From NCBI GenBank assembly GCA_028821125.1, contig JAPPHD010000101.1, forward strand, positions 1 through 48,506: a stretch of 48,506 nt of DNA. Reading direction: 5' to 3'. The DNA is from Gammaproteobacteria bacterium (GTDB lineage: Bacteria > Pseudomonadota > Gammaproteobacteria > Pseudomonadales > Azotimanducaceae). A program made the translations under genes and the position numbers. Below are positions 16,824 through 25,164 of the stretch, one piece after another (positions within the stretch are counted from its first letter, which is position 1; each line of letters opens with the position of its first letter). Below the pieces are notes generated by a model. That model was not told where the DNA came from. It saw nothing but the letters and a program-made list of their open reading frames with translations, and ran no database searches.

Positions 16824-17396
16824 CTAGCGCAGGCGCGTCGCGGCCTGAATGACAATGTTCTCGACAGGCACGTCGGCCATGCCCTGGCGCCGGTGCGTTT
16901 CGCTCAATTCCACCTCGGCGACCGCCTCCATGCCGGCGACCACCCTGCCGAACACGGTATAGCCCGGCTGCCCCGCCCTGGCGTCGAGATAGCCGTTGTC
17001 CTTGACGTTGATGAAGAACTGGGCATCGGCGGAATCCGGGTCGGAGGTACGCGCCATGGCGACCGTCCCCCTGCTGTTCGAAAGCCCGTTCGATGACTCG
17101 TTGACCACGGTTTCGGGCGCCTTGCGGTAGATCATGGCCCCGTCGTAGCCCCCGGCCTGAATCATGAAATTGGCAATGACCCGGTGGAAGATCAGCCCGT
17201 CGTAGAAGTTCTCTTCCACCAGCCGCAGGAAGTTTTCCACGGTCCGGGGCGATTCTGACGGGAAGAGTTCGATGTCGATGTCGCCCGCGCTCGTTTCCAG
17301 GCGCACGACGGGCGCCGGGTCGTCCGCCGAGGCGGAGGCGGAGAGCGCAATCAGTGCGGCCATTGCGGCCAGTCGGCCGGTCGTGGATTTTTTCAT
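16824..17396 (-). CDS. Periplasmic cyclophilin-type peptidyl-prolyl isomerase
   Basis: A 190-residue cyclophilin with a signal peptide (MKKSTTGRLAAMAALIALSA, likely cleaved after SASA). It catalyses cis-trans isomerisation of X-Pro bonds in exported proteins. Core residues are visible: LIFHRVIANFMIQAGG (catalytic Arg, Phe and Gln), RGTVAMARTSDPDSADAQFFI and YTVFGRVVAGMEAV. Length and export signal resemble E. coli PpiA. ATG 17396 gives the best signal peptide; ATG 17405 is possible. It follows pdxJ by 66 nt on the same strand. Confidence 0.92.
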   Translation of the reverse strand: MKKSTTGRLAAMAALIALSASASADDPAPVVRLETSAGDIDIELFPSESPRTVENFLRLVEENFYDGLIFHRVIANFMIQAGGYDGAMIYRKAPETVVNESSNGLSNSRGTVAMARTSDPDSADAQFFINVKDNGYLDARAGQPGYTVFGRVVAGMEAVAEVELSETHRRQGMADVPVENIVIQAATRLR

Positions 17397-17462
17397 GGCG
17401 CGCATTCTACGCGATTTCAAGCCCCCGGAAATCGAATTCGGCCGCAAGGCGGCGCCGGCCGC

Positions 17463-18227
17463 TCAGCGTCCTGTCGCCGCCAGAAACGCCTGTACCGTAG
17501 CGGCCAGCCCGCTGTCCAGCGCCCTGGAGATCAGCGCGTGACCGATGGAGACTTCGGCGATCTCGTGGATCCGAGAGAACAGCGGCAGGTTGTCCAGGTC
17601 GAGGTCATGGCCCGCATTGACCCCCAGGCCCAGTCGCACGGCATGGCGGGCAGCCTCCCGATAGACCTCCAACGAAGCGAGGCTGCCCGGGTGATCCGGG
17701 CCATGCCGGGCGACCGTCTCGGCAAACGGGCCGGTATACAACTCGATGCGCTCGGCCCCCGTTGCCGGAACCCGTTCGATCTGCCCCGGGTCCGGATCCA
17801 TGAACAGGCTGACCCGTGCTCCGGCGGCCCGGTAGCGGCGGATCTTCCCGATCAGTGCCGCATTGTCGCCGCTCAGGTCGAACCCGTGATCGGACGTAAG
17901 CTGGCTGTCGCTGTCAGGAACCAGGGTCGCCTGGTGCGGGCGCGCCCTTTCGATGAGCGCATCGAACCCCGGATAGCCGTTGTCCCGCGGCCCGGCATGG
18001 GGATTGCCCTCGATGTTGAACTCGATTTCCGGAAAGCCCTTGAGCAGCCCCGCGAGCGCGAAGACATCATCCGGCCGGGCGTGGCGCTGGTCTGGCCGGG
18101 GGTGCACGGTGATGCCTCCCGCGCCGGCGGCAAGGACGGTTCTTGCGGCTTCCACCACGTTCGGCGTGTCGCCGCCGCGGGAATTGCGCACCAGGGCCAC
18201 CTTGTTGAGATTGACGCTCAGCCGCAT
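17463..18227 (-). CDS. pdxJ: Pyridoxine 5'-phosphate synthase
   Basis: PdxJ condenses 1-deoxyxylulose 5-phosphate with 3-amino-2-oxopropyl phosphate to form pyridoxine 5'-phosphate in the DXP-dependent vitamin B6 pathway. The 254-residue protein starts [19 protein letters not shown] and has the signature segments [40 protein letters not shown] and [18 protein letters not shown] 18227 lies 1 nt after the yciB stop and is preceded by GGGTGGGTG, so the two are translationally coupled. Unlike E. coli, it is not beside recO or acpS. Confidence 0.97.
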   Translation of the reverse strand: MRLSVNLNKVALVRNSRGGDTPNVVEAARTVLAAGAGGITVHPRPDQRHARPDDVFALAGLLKGFPEIEFNIEGNPHAGPRDNGYPGFDALIERARPHQATLVPDSDSQLTSDHGFDLSGDNAALIGKIRRYRAAGARVSLFMDPDPGQIERVPATGAERIELYTGPFAETVARHGPDHPGSLASLEVYREAARHAVRLGLGVNAGHDLDLDNLPLFSRIHEIAEVSIGHALISRALDSGLAATVQAFLAATGR

Positions 18228-18228
18228 A

Positions 18229-18849
18229 TCACCCACCCCGGTTAGTTTCCCCGGCGCCGTTGTCCAGGGCGAGTTCGGCGGCGGCCGTTGCGGATTCCCC
18301 AGGCGCCGGGGCATCCGTCTCCTGGGCGAGGAGGCCCAGCCGGTGCAGATAGAACAGGGTGACGGCGACATAGGAAAACGTGAGGCCGAGCCCGCCGACC
18401 AGCTTGTAGGTGACCCAGAACGCCATCGAGAAGTTGTAGGCCACCACCAGGTTCAGGGCTCCGGCGAACAGGAAGCCGGCGGCCCAGCCGAAGTTCAGCC
18501 GCACCCACACCGGGTCCGGCAGCTTGAGCTGGCCGCCCAGGACCTTGCGGATGAGGTTCGTGCGCATGAAGTGGCTGCCGATCAACGATGCCGCCAGCAA
18601 CCCGTTGACCACCGTGGGTTTCCACTGGATGAAGGTTTCGTCGCGCAGCAGAAGCGTCAAGCCGCCGAAGGCCATGCTCGCCCAGAAAGTGAACTTCAGC
18701 TCGCGCCCGACCGGCCTGCCCAGCAGCTTGTACACCGCCACCTGCAGGGTCACCGACGCCATGAGCGCGCCGGTCGCCCAATAAATGTCCGAGGCGAAGA
18801 AAACCGCGGTGAATATCAGGATGGGGAGGAAGTCCAGCAACTGCTGCAT
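18229..18849 (-). CDS. yciB: Inner membrane septation/envelope protein YciB (IspZ family)
   Basis: A 206-residue polytopic protein with about five hydrophobic helices. Family signatures are the start [18 protein letters not shown], the [17 protein letters not shown] stretch, [15 protein letters not shown] and [19 protein letters not shown]. YciB is linked to cell envelope maintenance and division in E. coli and to septation in Shigella (IspA/IspZ). The C-terminus has an Ala/Glu-rich tail of some 25 residues. It is divergent from yciO with a 113-bp gap, a conserved gammaproteobacterial arrangement, and coupled to pdxJ downstream. Confidence 0.95.
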   Translation of the reverse strand: MQQLLDFLPILIFTAVFFASDIYWATGALMASVTLQVAVYKLLGRPVGRELKFTFWASMAFGGLTLLLRDETFIQWKPTVVNGLLAASLIGSHFMRTNLIRKVLGGQLKLPDPVWVRLNFGWAAGFLFAGALNLVVAYNFSMAFWVTYKLVGGLGLTFSYVAVTLFYLHRLGLLAQETDAPAPGESATAAAELALDNGAGETNRGG

Positions 18850-18962
18850 CGGGGTCTCTGCGCCGGTCGGGATGTCGGCACACTAACAATATTCGCCCGC
18901 AGTGGCTAACCCGGATCGGTTAACATCCGCGCTCCCGGATTCATGGTCGCACGGCAGCTTCG

Positions 18963-19574
18963 ATGAGCCAGTATTTCGTCGTTCACGCCTCCCATCCGCA
19001 ACAGCGGCTGCTGCGCCGCGCCGCCGAAATCCTCGAGAAGGGCGGGCTGGTGGTCTACCCCACCGACACCACCTATGCGCTGGGCTGCCATATTGGCGAC
19101 AAGGCGGCGCTCGAGCGAATCCGCCAGGTGCGCCGGCTTGAGAAGCAGCATCACTTCACCCTGGCCTGCCGCGACCTGTCGGAAGTGTCGAACTATGCGC
19201 GGGTCGACAACGCCAACTACCGGGTCCTGCGCCGCCTGACCCCCGGGCCGTTCACCTTTCTGCTGCAGGCGAGCCGGGAAGTGCCGCGCCGCCTGGTGCA
19301 TCCGAGGCGCCGAACCATCGGCCTGCGGATTCCGGGCAACCCCATTGCGAGGGAACTGCTGGAGAACCTCGGCCAACCGATGATGACCACCACCATGCGG
19401 CTTCCCGGGCACGAAACCGCGCTGACCGATGGCGGAGAGATCCGCGACATCCTCGAAAAGGCCGTCGATTTGATCGTCGACGGCGGGAGCTGCGGCTTTG
19501 TTCCCACCACGGTCGTCGACCTGACGGGGGAGGCGCCACTGGTTACCCGGCAGGGCCTCGGCGTACTCGACTGA
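18963..19574 (+). CDS. yciO: YciO/YrdC/Sua5-type RNA-binding protein
   Basis: A 203-residue single-domain member of the Sua5/YciO/YrdC family, which includes the enzyme making threonylcarbamoyl-AMP for tRNA t6A. Visible motifs are GGLVVYPTDTTYALGCHIGD, the KQHHFTLACRDLSEVSNYA segment, LTPGPFTFLLQA and TIGLRIPGNPIARELL. The KQHHFTL segment and position beside yciB indicate the YciO branch, whose exact role is less clear than that of TsaC. A phosphate/ATP cleft is expected. The start is ATG 18963. Confidence 0.92.
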   Translation: MSQYFVVHASHPQQRLLRRAAEILEKGGLVVYPTDTTYALGCHIGDKAALERIRQVRRLEKQHHFTLACRDLSEVSNYARVDNANYRVLRRLTPGPFTFLLQASREVPRRLVHPRRRTIGLRIPGNPIARELLENLGQPMMTTTMRLPGHETALTDGGEIRDILEKAVDLIVDGGSCGFVPTTVVDLTGEAPLVTRQGLGVLD

Positions 19575-19638
19575 AGCGCCACAACCGCCGTGATAGACTC
19601 CGCGGCACTCGTCCGATTCCATTGCCTGGACTTCACTC

Positions 19639-20076
19639 ATGCGCACCTACATCGTCATTCTGGCAAGCGCACTGCTGCTCGCCGCCCTGGTCACCCAACT
19701 GTCAACAAGGCTCTTTCCCGACAACGAACTGGCGCTCCTGCTGGCCGTTTTCCTCGCGCTCGCGGTCAACGGCTGGTTCAACCTGCGCGTTGCCCCCCGC
19801 AAGGCCCCACCGCGCCGGCGCAGGCGGCCCCGCCAGCGCAACCGCTCGTCCGAGGCGCCCGGCAAGCGCGAGGAAGGCACCGTCAAGTGGTTCAATCGCA
19901 CCAAGGGCTTCGGTTTCATCATCCGTGAGTCCGGCGAGGAGATATTCGTTCACCAGCGCCACATCCAGACCGGCCAGGACAACCGCCGCCCGGGGCTTCG
20001 CGACGGCCAGAAGGTGAGCTTCCAGGTTGCCGAGCGCGACAAGGGTCTGCAGGCGGAACGGGTCAACCCGCTGTAG
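19639..20076 (+). CDS. Membrane-anchored cold-shock-domain protein
   Basis: A 145-residue protein with two N-terminal hydrophobic segments (about residues 3-20 and 30-47), then a strongly basic linker (PPRRRRRPRQRNR) and a C-terminal cold-shock domain. The RNP1-like motif KGFGFI follows GTVKWFNRT, and RNP2 appears as EIFVHQRHI. Cold-shock domains bind single-stranded RNA or DNA. Here the domain would be tethered to the inner membrane facing the cytoplasm, unlike the free CspA proteins of about 70 residues. It follows yciO by 64 nt. Related CSD proteins with membrane helices are known but poorly studied. Confidence 0.88.
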   Translation: MRTYIVILASALLLAALVTQLSTRLFPDNELALLLAVFLALAVNGWFNLRVAPRKAPPRRRRRPRQRNRSSEAPGKREEGTVKWFNRTKGFGFIIRESGEEIFVHQRHIQTGQDNRRPGLRDGQKVSFQVAERDKGLQAERVNPL

Positions 20077-20226
20077 GCCGCAGTTCGCTTCAGCGCGCTC
20101 CCAGAGCTTGGAAATGCCGCTCGCACACCAACGGTCGCGTTTGCACCTCGAAGGTACGCCCGCACATGCACGGCGCAGTCCGCCCTGTCCCCGGCTTTGC
20201 ACGCCGCCCTGGTAACGCCCACCACA

Positions 20227-21939
20227 ATGAACCCCCGCCGCCTGCTGTCAACACGGATACGCAAGTCGCTCAAAACCTGCGGCATTGAAGCCCCGCCGCT
20301 GGTGCGCACCGCGTCGAAACCCGAATTCGGCGACTATCAGGCCGATGGGATCATGGCGGCCGCGAAGTCCCTCGGAAAGAACCCGCGCGCCCTGGCCGAG
20401 CAGGTCCGGAAGGCGTGTTTGCTGCAAGACAGGCAGTGCGACGGGGTTGACGTGATCGAGTCCGTTGACGTCGCCGGGCCGGGCTTCCTGAACGTCCGCC
20501 TGAACGATGAGTTTCTCGCGCGGCATCTCGAGGTCGATGCGCCCCTGGTCGAGCCAACCGTCCGGCCTCAAACCGTGGTGGTCGACTATTCGAGCCCCAA
20601 CCTTGCCAAGGAGATGCACGTCGGGCACCTGCGCAGCACCATCATCGGCGATGCGGCCGCCCGCATTCTCGAATCGCTCGGCCACCGGGTGATCCGGCAG
20701 AACCACGTGGGCGACTGGGGCACCCAGTTCGGGATGCTGCTCGCCCACCTGAGTGAGACCGGCGGCGATTCCCGCGTGCTGGCCGACCTGGAGGAGTTCT
20801 ACCGGGACGCCAAGTCGCGCTTCGACTCCGACCCGGGGTTCGCAGACGCAAGCCGGGCCATGGTGGTTTCCCTGCAATCCGGCGACGAAACCGCGCGCGC
20901 GCGCTGGCGGCAGTTCATCGAGGTGTCGCTGGACCACTGCCAGGCACTCTACGAGCGATTGGGCACGAGCCTGGCGCGAGCCGACGTCATGGCCGAAAGC
21001 GCCTACAACGACGGGCTGCCGGACGTCATCTCGGCGCTGGACGGCAAGGGCCTGCTCACCGAGTCGGAAGGCGCCCAGTGCGTGTTTCTGCCCGAACTGG
21101 GATCCGAACTGCCGGTGATCGTCCGGAAATCCGACGGCGCCTTCCTGTACGCCACCACCGACCTGGCGGCCATACGCCACCGCGCCGGCCGACTGGCCGC
21201 CGACCGGGTTCTCTATTTCACCGACAGCCGCCAGTCCCTGCACTTTCGCCAGGTATTCGCCGTCGCCGCCGCCGCGGGTTTCAAACCGCCCGGCACCACC
21301 CTGGAACACATGCCGTTCGGCAACATGCTCGGCACGGACCGGCGGCCGTTCCGCACCCGGGAGGGGGGCGTCGTGAAACTGACGGACCTGTTGAACGAGG
21401 CGGAAGCCCGGGCGTTCGAGGAGGTCTCAAGCCGCAGCCCCGGCATGGGCGAAGCGGAACGCCGGGCCGTCGCCCGTGCCGTCGGGACAGGCGCAGTCAA
21501 ATACGCCGACCTGTCCAAGAACCGCACCAGCGACTACGTATTCGACTGGAACCGCATGCTGGCCTTCGACGGCAATACCGCGCCCTATCTGCAATACGCC
21601 TACGCCCGCATCCGGAGCCTGTTCCGGCGCGGCGCCGTGGAGCCCGAATCACTCGAAGGGGTGGCCCACCCGGAAGCGCCGGCCGAGCGCGCTCTCGCTG
21701 TGGCCCTGGTCCGATTCGAGGAAGTCCTGGATCAGGTCGCCGCTGAAGGCATGCCCCACCTGCTGTGCGGCTACCTCCACGATCTGGCCACGAAGTTCAC
21801 GGGGTTCTACGAACAGTGCCCGATTCTCGGAGCCGACACCGGGGAACGGGAGAATCGCCTGCGTTTCGCGCAGCGCACCGCGCGGACCTTGAAGACCGGC
21901 CTTGAACTGCTCGGAATCGAAACGGTCGACCGCATGTAA
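20227..21939 (+). CDS. argS: Arginyl-tRNA synthetase
   Basis: A 570-residue class I synthetase that charges tRNA-Arg. The N-terminal Add1 domain is followed by the catalytic core with the HIGH-type motif SSPNLAKEMHVGHLRST near residue 125, the arginine-binding QNHVGDWGTQFGMLLAHL and FLYATTDLAAIRHR. The KMSKS position is replaced by MLGTDRRPFRTREGG, as in ArgRS enzymes that lack a canonical KMSKS. The DALR anticodon-binding domain includes YLQYAYARIRSLFRR near its start and ends LGIETVDRM. ATG 20227 is preferred over TTG 20197. No strong RBS is visible. Confidence 0.97.
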   Translation: MNPRRLLSTRIRKSLKTCGIEAPPLVRTASKPEFGDYQADGIMAAAKSLGKNPRALAEQVRKACLLQDRQCDGVDVIESVDVAGPGFLNVRLNDEFLARHLEVDAPLVEPTVRPQTVVVDYSSPNLAKEMHVGHLRSTIIGDAAARILESLGHRVIRQNHVGDWGTQFGMLLAHLSETGGDSRVLADLEEFYRDAKSRFDSDPGFADASRAMVVSLQSGDETARARWRQFIEVSLDHCQALYERLGTSLARADVMAESAYNDGLPDVISALDGKGLLTESEGAQCVFLPELGSELPVIVRKSDGAFLYATTDLAAIRHRAGRLAADRVLYFTDSRQSLHFRQVFAVAAAAGFKPPGTTLEHMPFGNMLGTDRRPFRTREGGVVKLTDLLNEAEARAFEEVSSRSPGMGEAERRAVARAVGTGAVKYADLSKNRTSDYVFDWNRMLAFDGNTAPYLQYAYARIRSLFRRGAVEPESLEGVAHPEAPAERALAVALVRFEEVLDQVAAEGMPHLLCGYLHDLATKFTGFYEQCPILGADTGERENRLRFAQRTARTLKTGLELLGIETVDRM

Positions 21940-22007
21940 CGGCCGCATCCGGGTGATTCAACATCGAGTCGGTATACGGTGCAGGCATCCTGGCCCTGCG
22001 GATACTG

Positions 22008-23210
22008 CTAGGCGCGGGCGAGTTTCGGGACGGTGTAGGACTTAAGTTCGCCGACAAAATCCCGCAACGCTTGGATTCCGGTCGCCTCCGCGTCGCGGCA
22101 CCACTGGCTGAGCGCGTGCAGCATGTCTTCCGCGTTGCCGCCCCGCTGGGACCAGATCGCCTGCAACCTGAGGCGCAGGTTGTAGATCGTGCCGATGGTG
22201 TGGCTCGCCTGAACCGCCTGGTCGATGCGGCGCTTGCCCGACTCGTCCACCAGGCCTTCGTGGCGGCACAGCGCATGGCGCGCGGCGCGCAGCAACCGGC
22301 CGGTGGCCCGGTCGACCTTGGCGCACTCCTGCTCGATCAGCGGGCGGACCACCTGGTTCTTGTACCTGGCCATCAAGCGGAAGCGATCGTTGAGCACCGC
22401 CCAGACCGTATCCACATCGAGGGTCGTCTTGCCGGGGGACTTCTCCGCCATCGGACCGGTGCTCAAGGGCCGTGCGAGCCCGAACGCCTGGAAGAGGCGG
22501 ATCCACATCCAGCCCGCATCGAATTCCCACCATTTCTGTGACAGCCGGGCGGAATTGGGATAGGTGTGATGGTTGTTGTGCAGCTCCTCGCCGCCGATGA
22601 GGATGCCCCAGGGCACCATGTTCGTGCTGGCGTCCGGGGATTCGAAATTCCGGTAGCCCCAGTAGTGGCCGACCCCGTTGATCACCCCGGCGCCGAGCAG
22701 GGGTATCCAGAGCATCTGTATCGCCCACACCGAAATGCCGATGAAGCCGAACAGGGCCACATTGATCACGGCCATCATGCCGACACCGAGCATCTCGTGT
22801 TTCGAATACAGGTTGCGCTCCAGCCAGTCGTCGGGACAGCCCGAGCCGTAGCGCTCCATGATGGCGGTATCCCTGGCGGCTGCCCGGTAGGCCTCCGTGC
22901 CTTTCCAGAGTATCTCCCGGATGCCCTGCACCTTCGGGCTATGAGGGTCTTCCCGGGTCTCCGTGGCCGCGTGATGCTTGCGGTGAATGGCCGTCCACTG
23001 CCGGGTGATCATGCCCGTGGTGAGCCACGACCAGAAGCGGAAGAAGTGTTGCAGCGCGGGGTGCAGGTCTATGGACCGGTGGGCGGAATAGCGGTGCAGG
23101 TAAACCGTTACGGTGACGATGGTTATGTGGGTGACAACCAGAACGTACGCAACGATGCCCCAGGCGGACAGGTTCAATACACCGTTGCCAAGCCAATCCG
23201 CTAGAACCAT
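22008..23210 (-). CDS. desA: Membrane fatty acid delta-9 desaturase (DesA-like)
   Basis: A 400-residue integral membrane di-iron desaturase. All three histidine boxes are intact: HRYSAHR, HRKHH and HNNHH. Four hydrophobic helices surround them, and a helical C-terminal tail of about 110 residues follows, as in Pseudomonas aeruginosa DesA, which desaturates acyl chains of phospholipids. ATG 23210 is firmly supported by AGGAG 7 nt upstream (23218-23222 on the reverse strand). The gene is monocistronic by appearance, with a 353-bp upstream region separating it from serA. Confidence 0.93.
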   Translation of the reverse strand: MVLADWLGNGVLNLSAWGIVAYVLVVTHITIVTVTVYLHRYSAHRSIDLHPALQHFFRFWSWLTTGMITRQWTAIHRKHHAATETREDPHSPKVQGIREILWKGTEAYRAAARDTAIMERYGSGCPDDWLERNLYSKHEMLGVGMMAVINVALFGFIGISVWAIQMLWIPLLGAGVINGVGHYWGYRNFESPDASTNMVPWGILIGGEELHNNHHTYPNSARLSQKWWEFDAGWMWIRLFQAFGLARPLSTGPMAEKSPGKTTLDVDTVWAVLNDRFRLMARYKNQVVRPLIEQECAKVDRATGRLLRAARHALCRHEGLVDESGKRRIDQAVQASHTIGTIYNLRLRLQAIWSQRGGNAEDMLHALSQWCRDAEATGIQALRDFVGELKSYTVPKLARA

Positions 23211-23563
23211 GAAAAAACTCCTACAAAGATTCCGGTCAAGTGCCCTGTACTCTCGCCTGCCCAAGGGGCCGTGCACCCCTGCCGGCCAGCGCCCACCCCA
23301 GCCGGGCAACCGGCATCACATCCGGCGCCCGTCAGACCGATACACGGCAACCCGGCGCCGATGGCGTTTCTCGTACTCGCGCCGGAGTATGCACCATCGA
23401 CGGGGGTACTCCAACTCCCATCGCAACTTCAGGTCGTTCAGCGGGGCCGGGGCTGCGCCTTGCTGTCCGCCCGCGCCTCCTGCCATGCCCGACCGGCAAC
23501 CGCCGCGCCAATGCGCGGGCGACAGCGATCGGCATCCGGCCCTGAACAACCGGGTCTTCCGCC
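23211..23563. other. desA upstream region
   Basis: This 353-bp gap between serA and desA must contain the desA promoter and serA 3' region. No convincing transcription factor site is seen. One reverse frame (23316-23549) has protein-like character in its second half and is listed separately. Confidence 0.5.
23316..23549 (-). CDS. Hypothetical small ORF, 77 residues
   Basis: The second half of this frame (LKLRWELEYPRRWCILRREY, then many Arg residues) looks like real protein, whereas the first half is Gly/Ala-rich. It sits between serA and desA on the same strand. No family is recognised, the start is uncertain and no RBS is evident. Protein-like appearance alone is weak evidence in GC-rich DNA. 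Confidence 0.25.
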   Translation of the reverse strand: MFRAGCRSLSPAHWRGGCRSGMAGGAGGQQGAAPAPLNDLKLRWELEYPRRWCILRREYEKRHRRRVAVYRSDGRRM

Positions 23564-24754
23564 TCAGGCGCCGTTGTCCAGGCCGTTCAATACACGGACA
23601 TTGATGACCGTGTCGATGGCAGAGAGTTCCTCGATCAGCCCGGCCGTCGGCACATCCTGCAGATCGAGCAGGTTGTAGGCCACGCCGCCCCGGCTCTTGT
23701 TGATCATGTCCACCACGTTGATACCCCGCCGCGCCAGCACCGATGTCATCTGGCCGAGCATGCCGGGTACGTTGAGGTTGGTGACGGCCAGCCGATACCC
23801 CTCCGAGAGTTCCAGCGACACCGAGGGAAAGTTCACCGAGTTGGCAATGTTGCCGGTCTCCAGAAAGCTCGTGAGCTGGTTCGCCGCCATCACGGCGCAG
23901 TTCTCTTCGGCTTCCTCGGTGCTCGCGCCCAGATGCGGCGTAAACCGAACCCGCGGGTGATCCGTGAGCCCGGGAACCGGAAAATCGGCGATGTAGTGCG
24001 CCAGGGTTCCGTCGTCGAGCGCCGCCTCAAGGGCCCGCCGGTCAACGATCGGCTCGCGCGCGAAATTCAGCAGCACGGCGCCCCGGCGGAAGGCGCGGAA
24101 GCTGTCCCGGTTGACGAGCCCTTCCGTTTCCGGCAGCAGGGGCACGTGCAGGGTCACGAAGTCGGACTGCGAGAAGAGGCTCGGCAGGTTCTCCATGCGC
24201 TTGACCTCGCTCGGCAGGCGCCAGGCGGCCTCGACGGATATGGCCGGGTCGTGGCCCAGCACTTCCATGCCGAGGTCCAGCGCCGCCCTTGCAACCAGGG
24301 ACCCGATGGCGCCGAGGCCCACCACGCCAAGCGACTTGCCGAACAGTTCCCGGCCCTTGAAGCGCTTCTTCTCCGCTTCAACAAGCGCATCGAGCCTGGC
24401 CTGGTCGCCCACGTCCTTAAGCGACGAGACGAACGCGATGCCGCCGACCAGGTCCCGTGAGGAAACCAGGAGCGCCGCCAGCACCAGTTCCTTCACCGAA
24501 TTGGCGTTGGCGCCGGGCGTGTTGAAGACGACAATGCCGTGTTCGGTGCAGTAATCGACCGGCACGTTGTTGACCCCCGCCCCGGCGCGCGCCACCGCAC
24601 GCAGCCGGGCGTCGATCTCCTCGGGCTGGAGTTTGTGGCTGCGCAGCAGGATGCCGTCCGGGCCGGGCAGATCATGGCCCACCTCGTAGCGTTCCCGGGG
24701 GAAACGCTGGAGCCCGCGCAGCGCAATCTGGTTGAACAGGCGAATCTTGTACAT
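23564..24754 (-). CDS. serA: D-3-phosphoglycerate dehydrogenase
   Basis: A 396-residue SerA, first step of serine synthesis from 3-phosphoglycerate. The NAD-binding motif GVVGLGAIGSLVARAA, the catalytic Arg in LLNFAREPIV and the HLGAS His segment are present. The C-terminal ACT domain begins near YRLAVTNLNVPGMLGQM and would bind serine for feedback inhibition. It lacks the extra ASB domain of the longest SerA proteins. AAGGAG lies 10 nt before the ATG. The 137-nt leader contains two GC-rich hairpins (24781-24826 and 24827-24858), and beyond them lies the family B element. Confidence 0.95.
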   Translation of the reverse strand: MYKIRLFNQIALRGLQRFPRERYEVGHDLPGPDGILLRSHKLQPEEIDARLRAVARAGAGVNNVPVDYCTEHGIVVFNTPGANANSVKELVLAALLVSSRDLVGGIAFVSSLKDVGDQARLDALVEAEKKRFKGRELFGKSLGVVGLGAIGSLVARAALDLGMEVLGHDPAISVEAAWRLPSEVKRMENLPSLFSQSDFVTLHVPLLPETEGLVNRDSFRAFRRGAVLLNFAREPIVDRRALEAALDDGTLAHYIADFPVPGLTDHPRVRFTPHLGASTEEAEENCAVMAANQLTSFLETGNIANSVNFPSVSLELSEGYRLAVTNLNVPGMLGQMTSVLARRGINVVDMINKSRGGVAYNLLDLQDVPTAGLIEELSAIDTVINVRVLNGLDNGA

Positions 24755-24780
24755 CGGTGCTGGACTCCTTCAACAGGACC

Positions 24781-24858
24781 GGTTCCCGCCCGCAAACGGG
24801 GCAATCTTCTGGTGCGCCCGGGAACCTGGCCCGGCCTTCCGATGAACGGGCCGGGCCA
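24781..24858 (-). promoter_or_regulatory. Two adjacent hairpins in the serA leader
   Basis: An 8-bp inverted repeat (24781-24788 with 24819-24826) is directly followed by a 10-bp perfect inverted repeat (24827-24836 with 24849-24858, 12-nt loop). Both lie upstream of serA and would be in its leader if transcription starts beyond 24858. No T-run follows, so a simple intrinsic terminator is not supported. No known riboswitch is recognised. Confidence 0.4.
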
Positions 24859-24891
24859 AGGGCGCGGCATTCTATCCCAGTTTGCCTCCGG

Positions 24892-25164
24892 AACTAGTGC
24901 TCCTTCCAACTGATAATGCCGTATCAGCGTGCCCACAAGCGCCCAGATGCGCGGCGGAGGCTCGCCGGCGTATCCGAGATACGTCAAGAGCCGACAACAA
25001 AGCAGATGGGCGCTTGTGGGCACGCCCTGCGGGTGACAGCGGGAGCGCCCCGTGCGGCGTTGCGGCCGCTTGAAGTAGGTCGCCTACGTCTGCGCGACCG
25101 CGCCTTGCACGGAACGCTCCCGCTGTCACTGATACGGCATTATCAGTTGGAAGGAGCACTAGTT
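24892..25164. mobile_element. Family B element: MITE-like, 36-bp perfect terminal inverted repeats
   Basis: The ends 24892-24927 and 25129-25164 are perfect inverted copies of 36 bp. Inside are further exact pairs: 24928-24945 with 25007-25024 (18 bp), and 25033-25047 with 25115-25129 (15 bp). The single strand could therefore fold into a branched cloverleaf-like structure. No open frame inside resembles a transposase, so the element would be non-autonomous. The right terminus runs into the 3' end of murG and provides its last six codons and stop. A truncated relative sits at 15410. Confidence 0.88.

Noticed and set aside
24892-25164. Family B element considered as an insertion sequence or tRNA/ncRNA gene
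   Set aside because: No transposase frame is present, and the fold and sequence do not match a tRNA or a known ncRNA class; MITE-like is the safest name.
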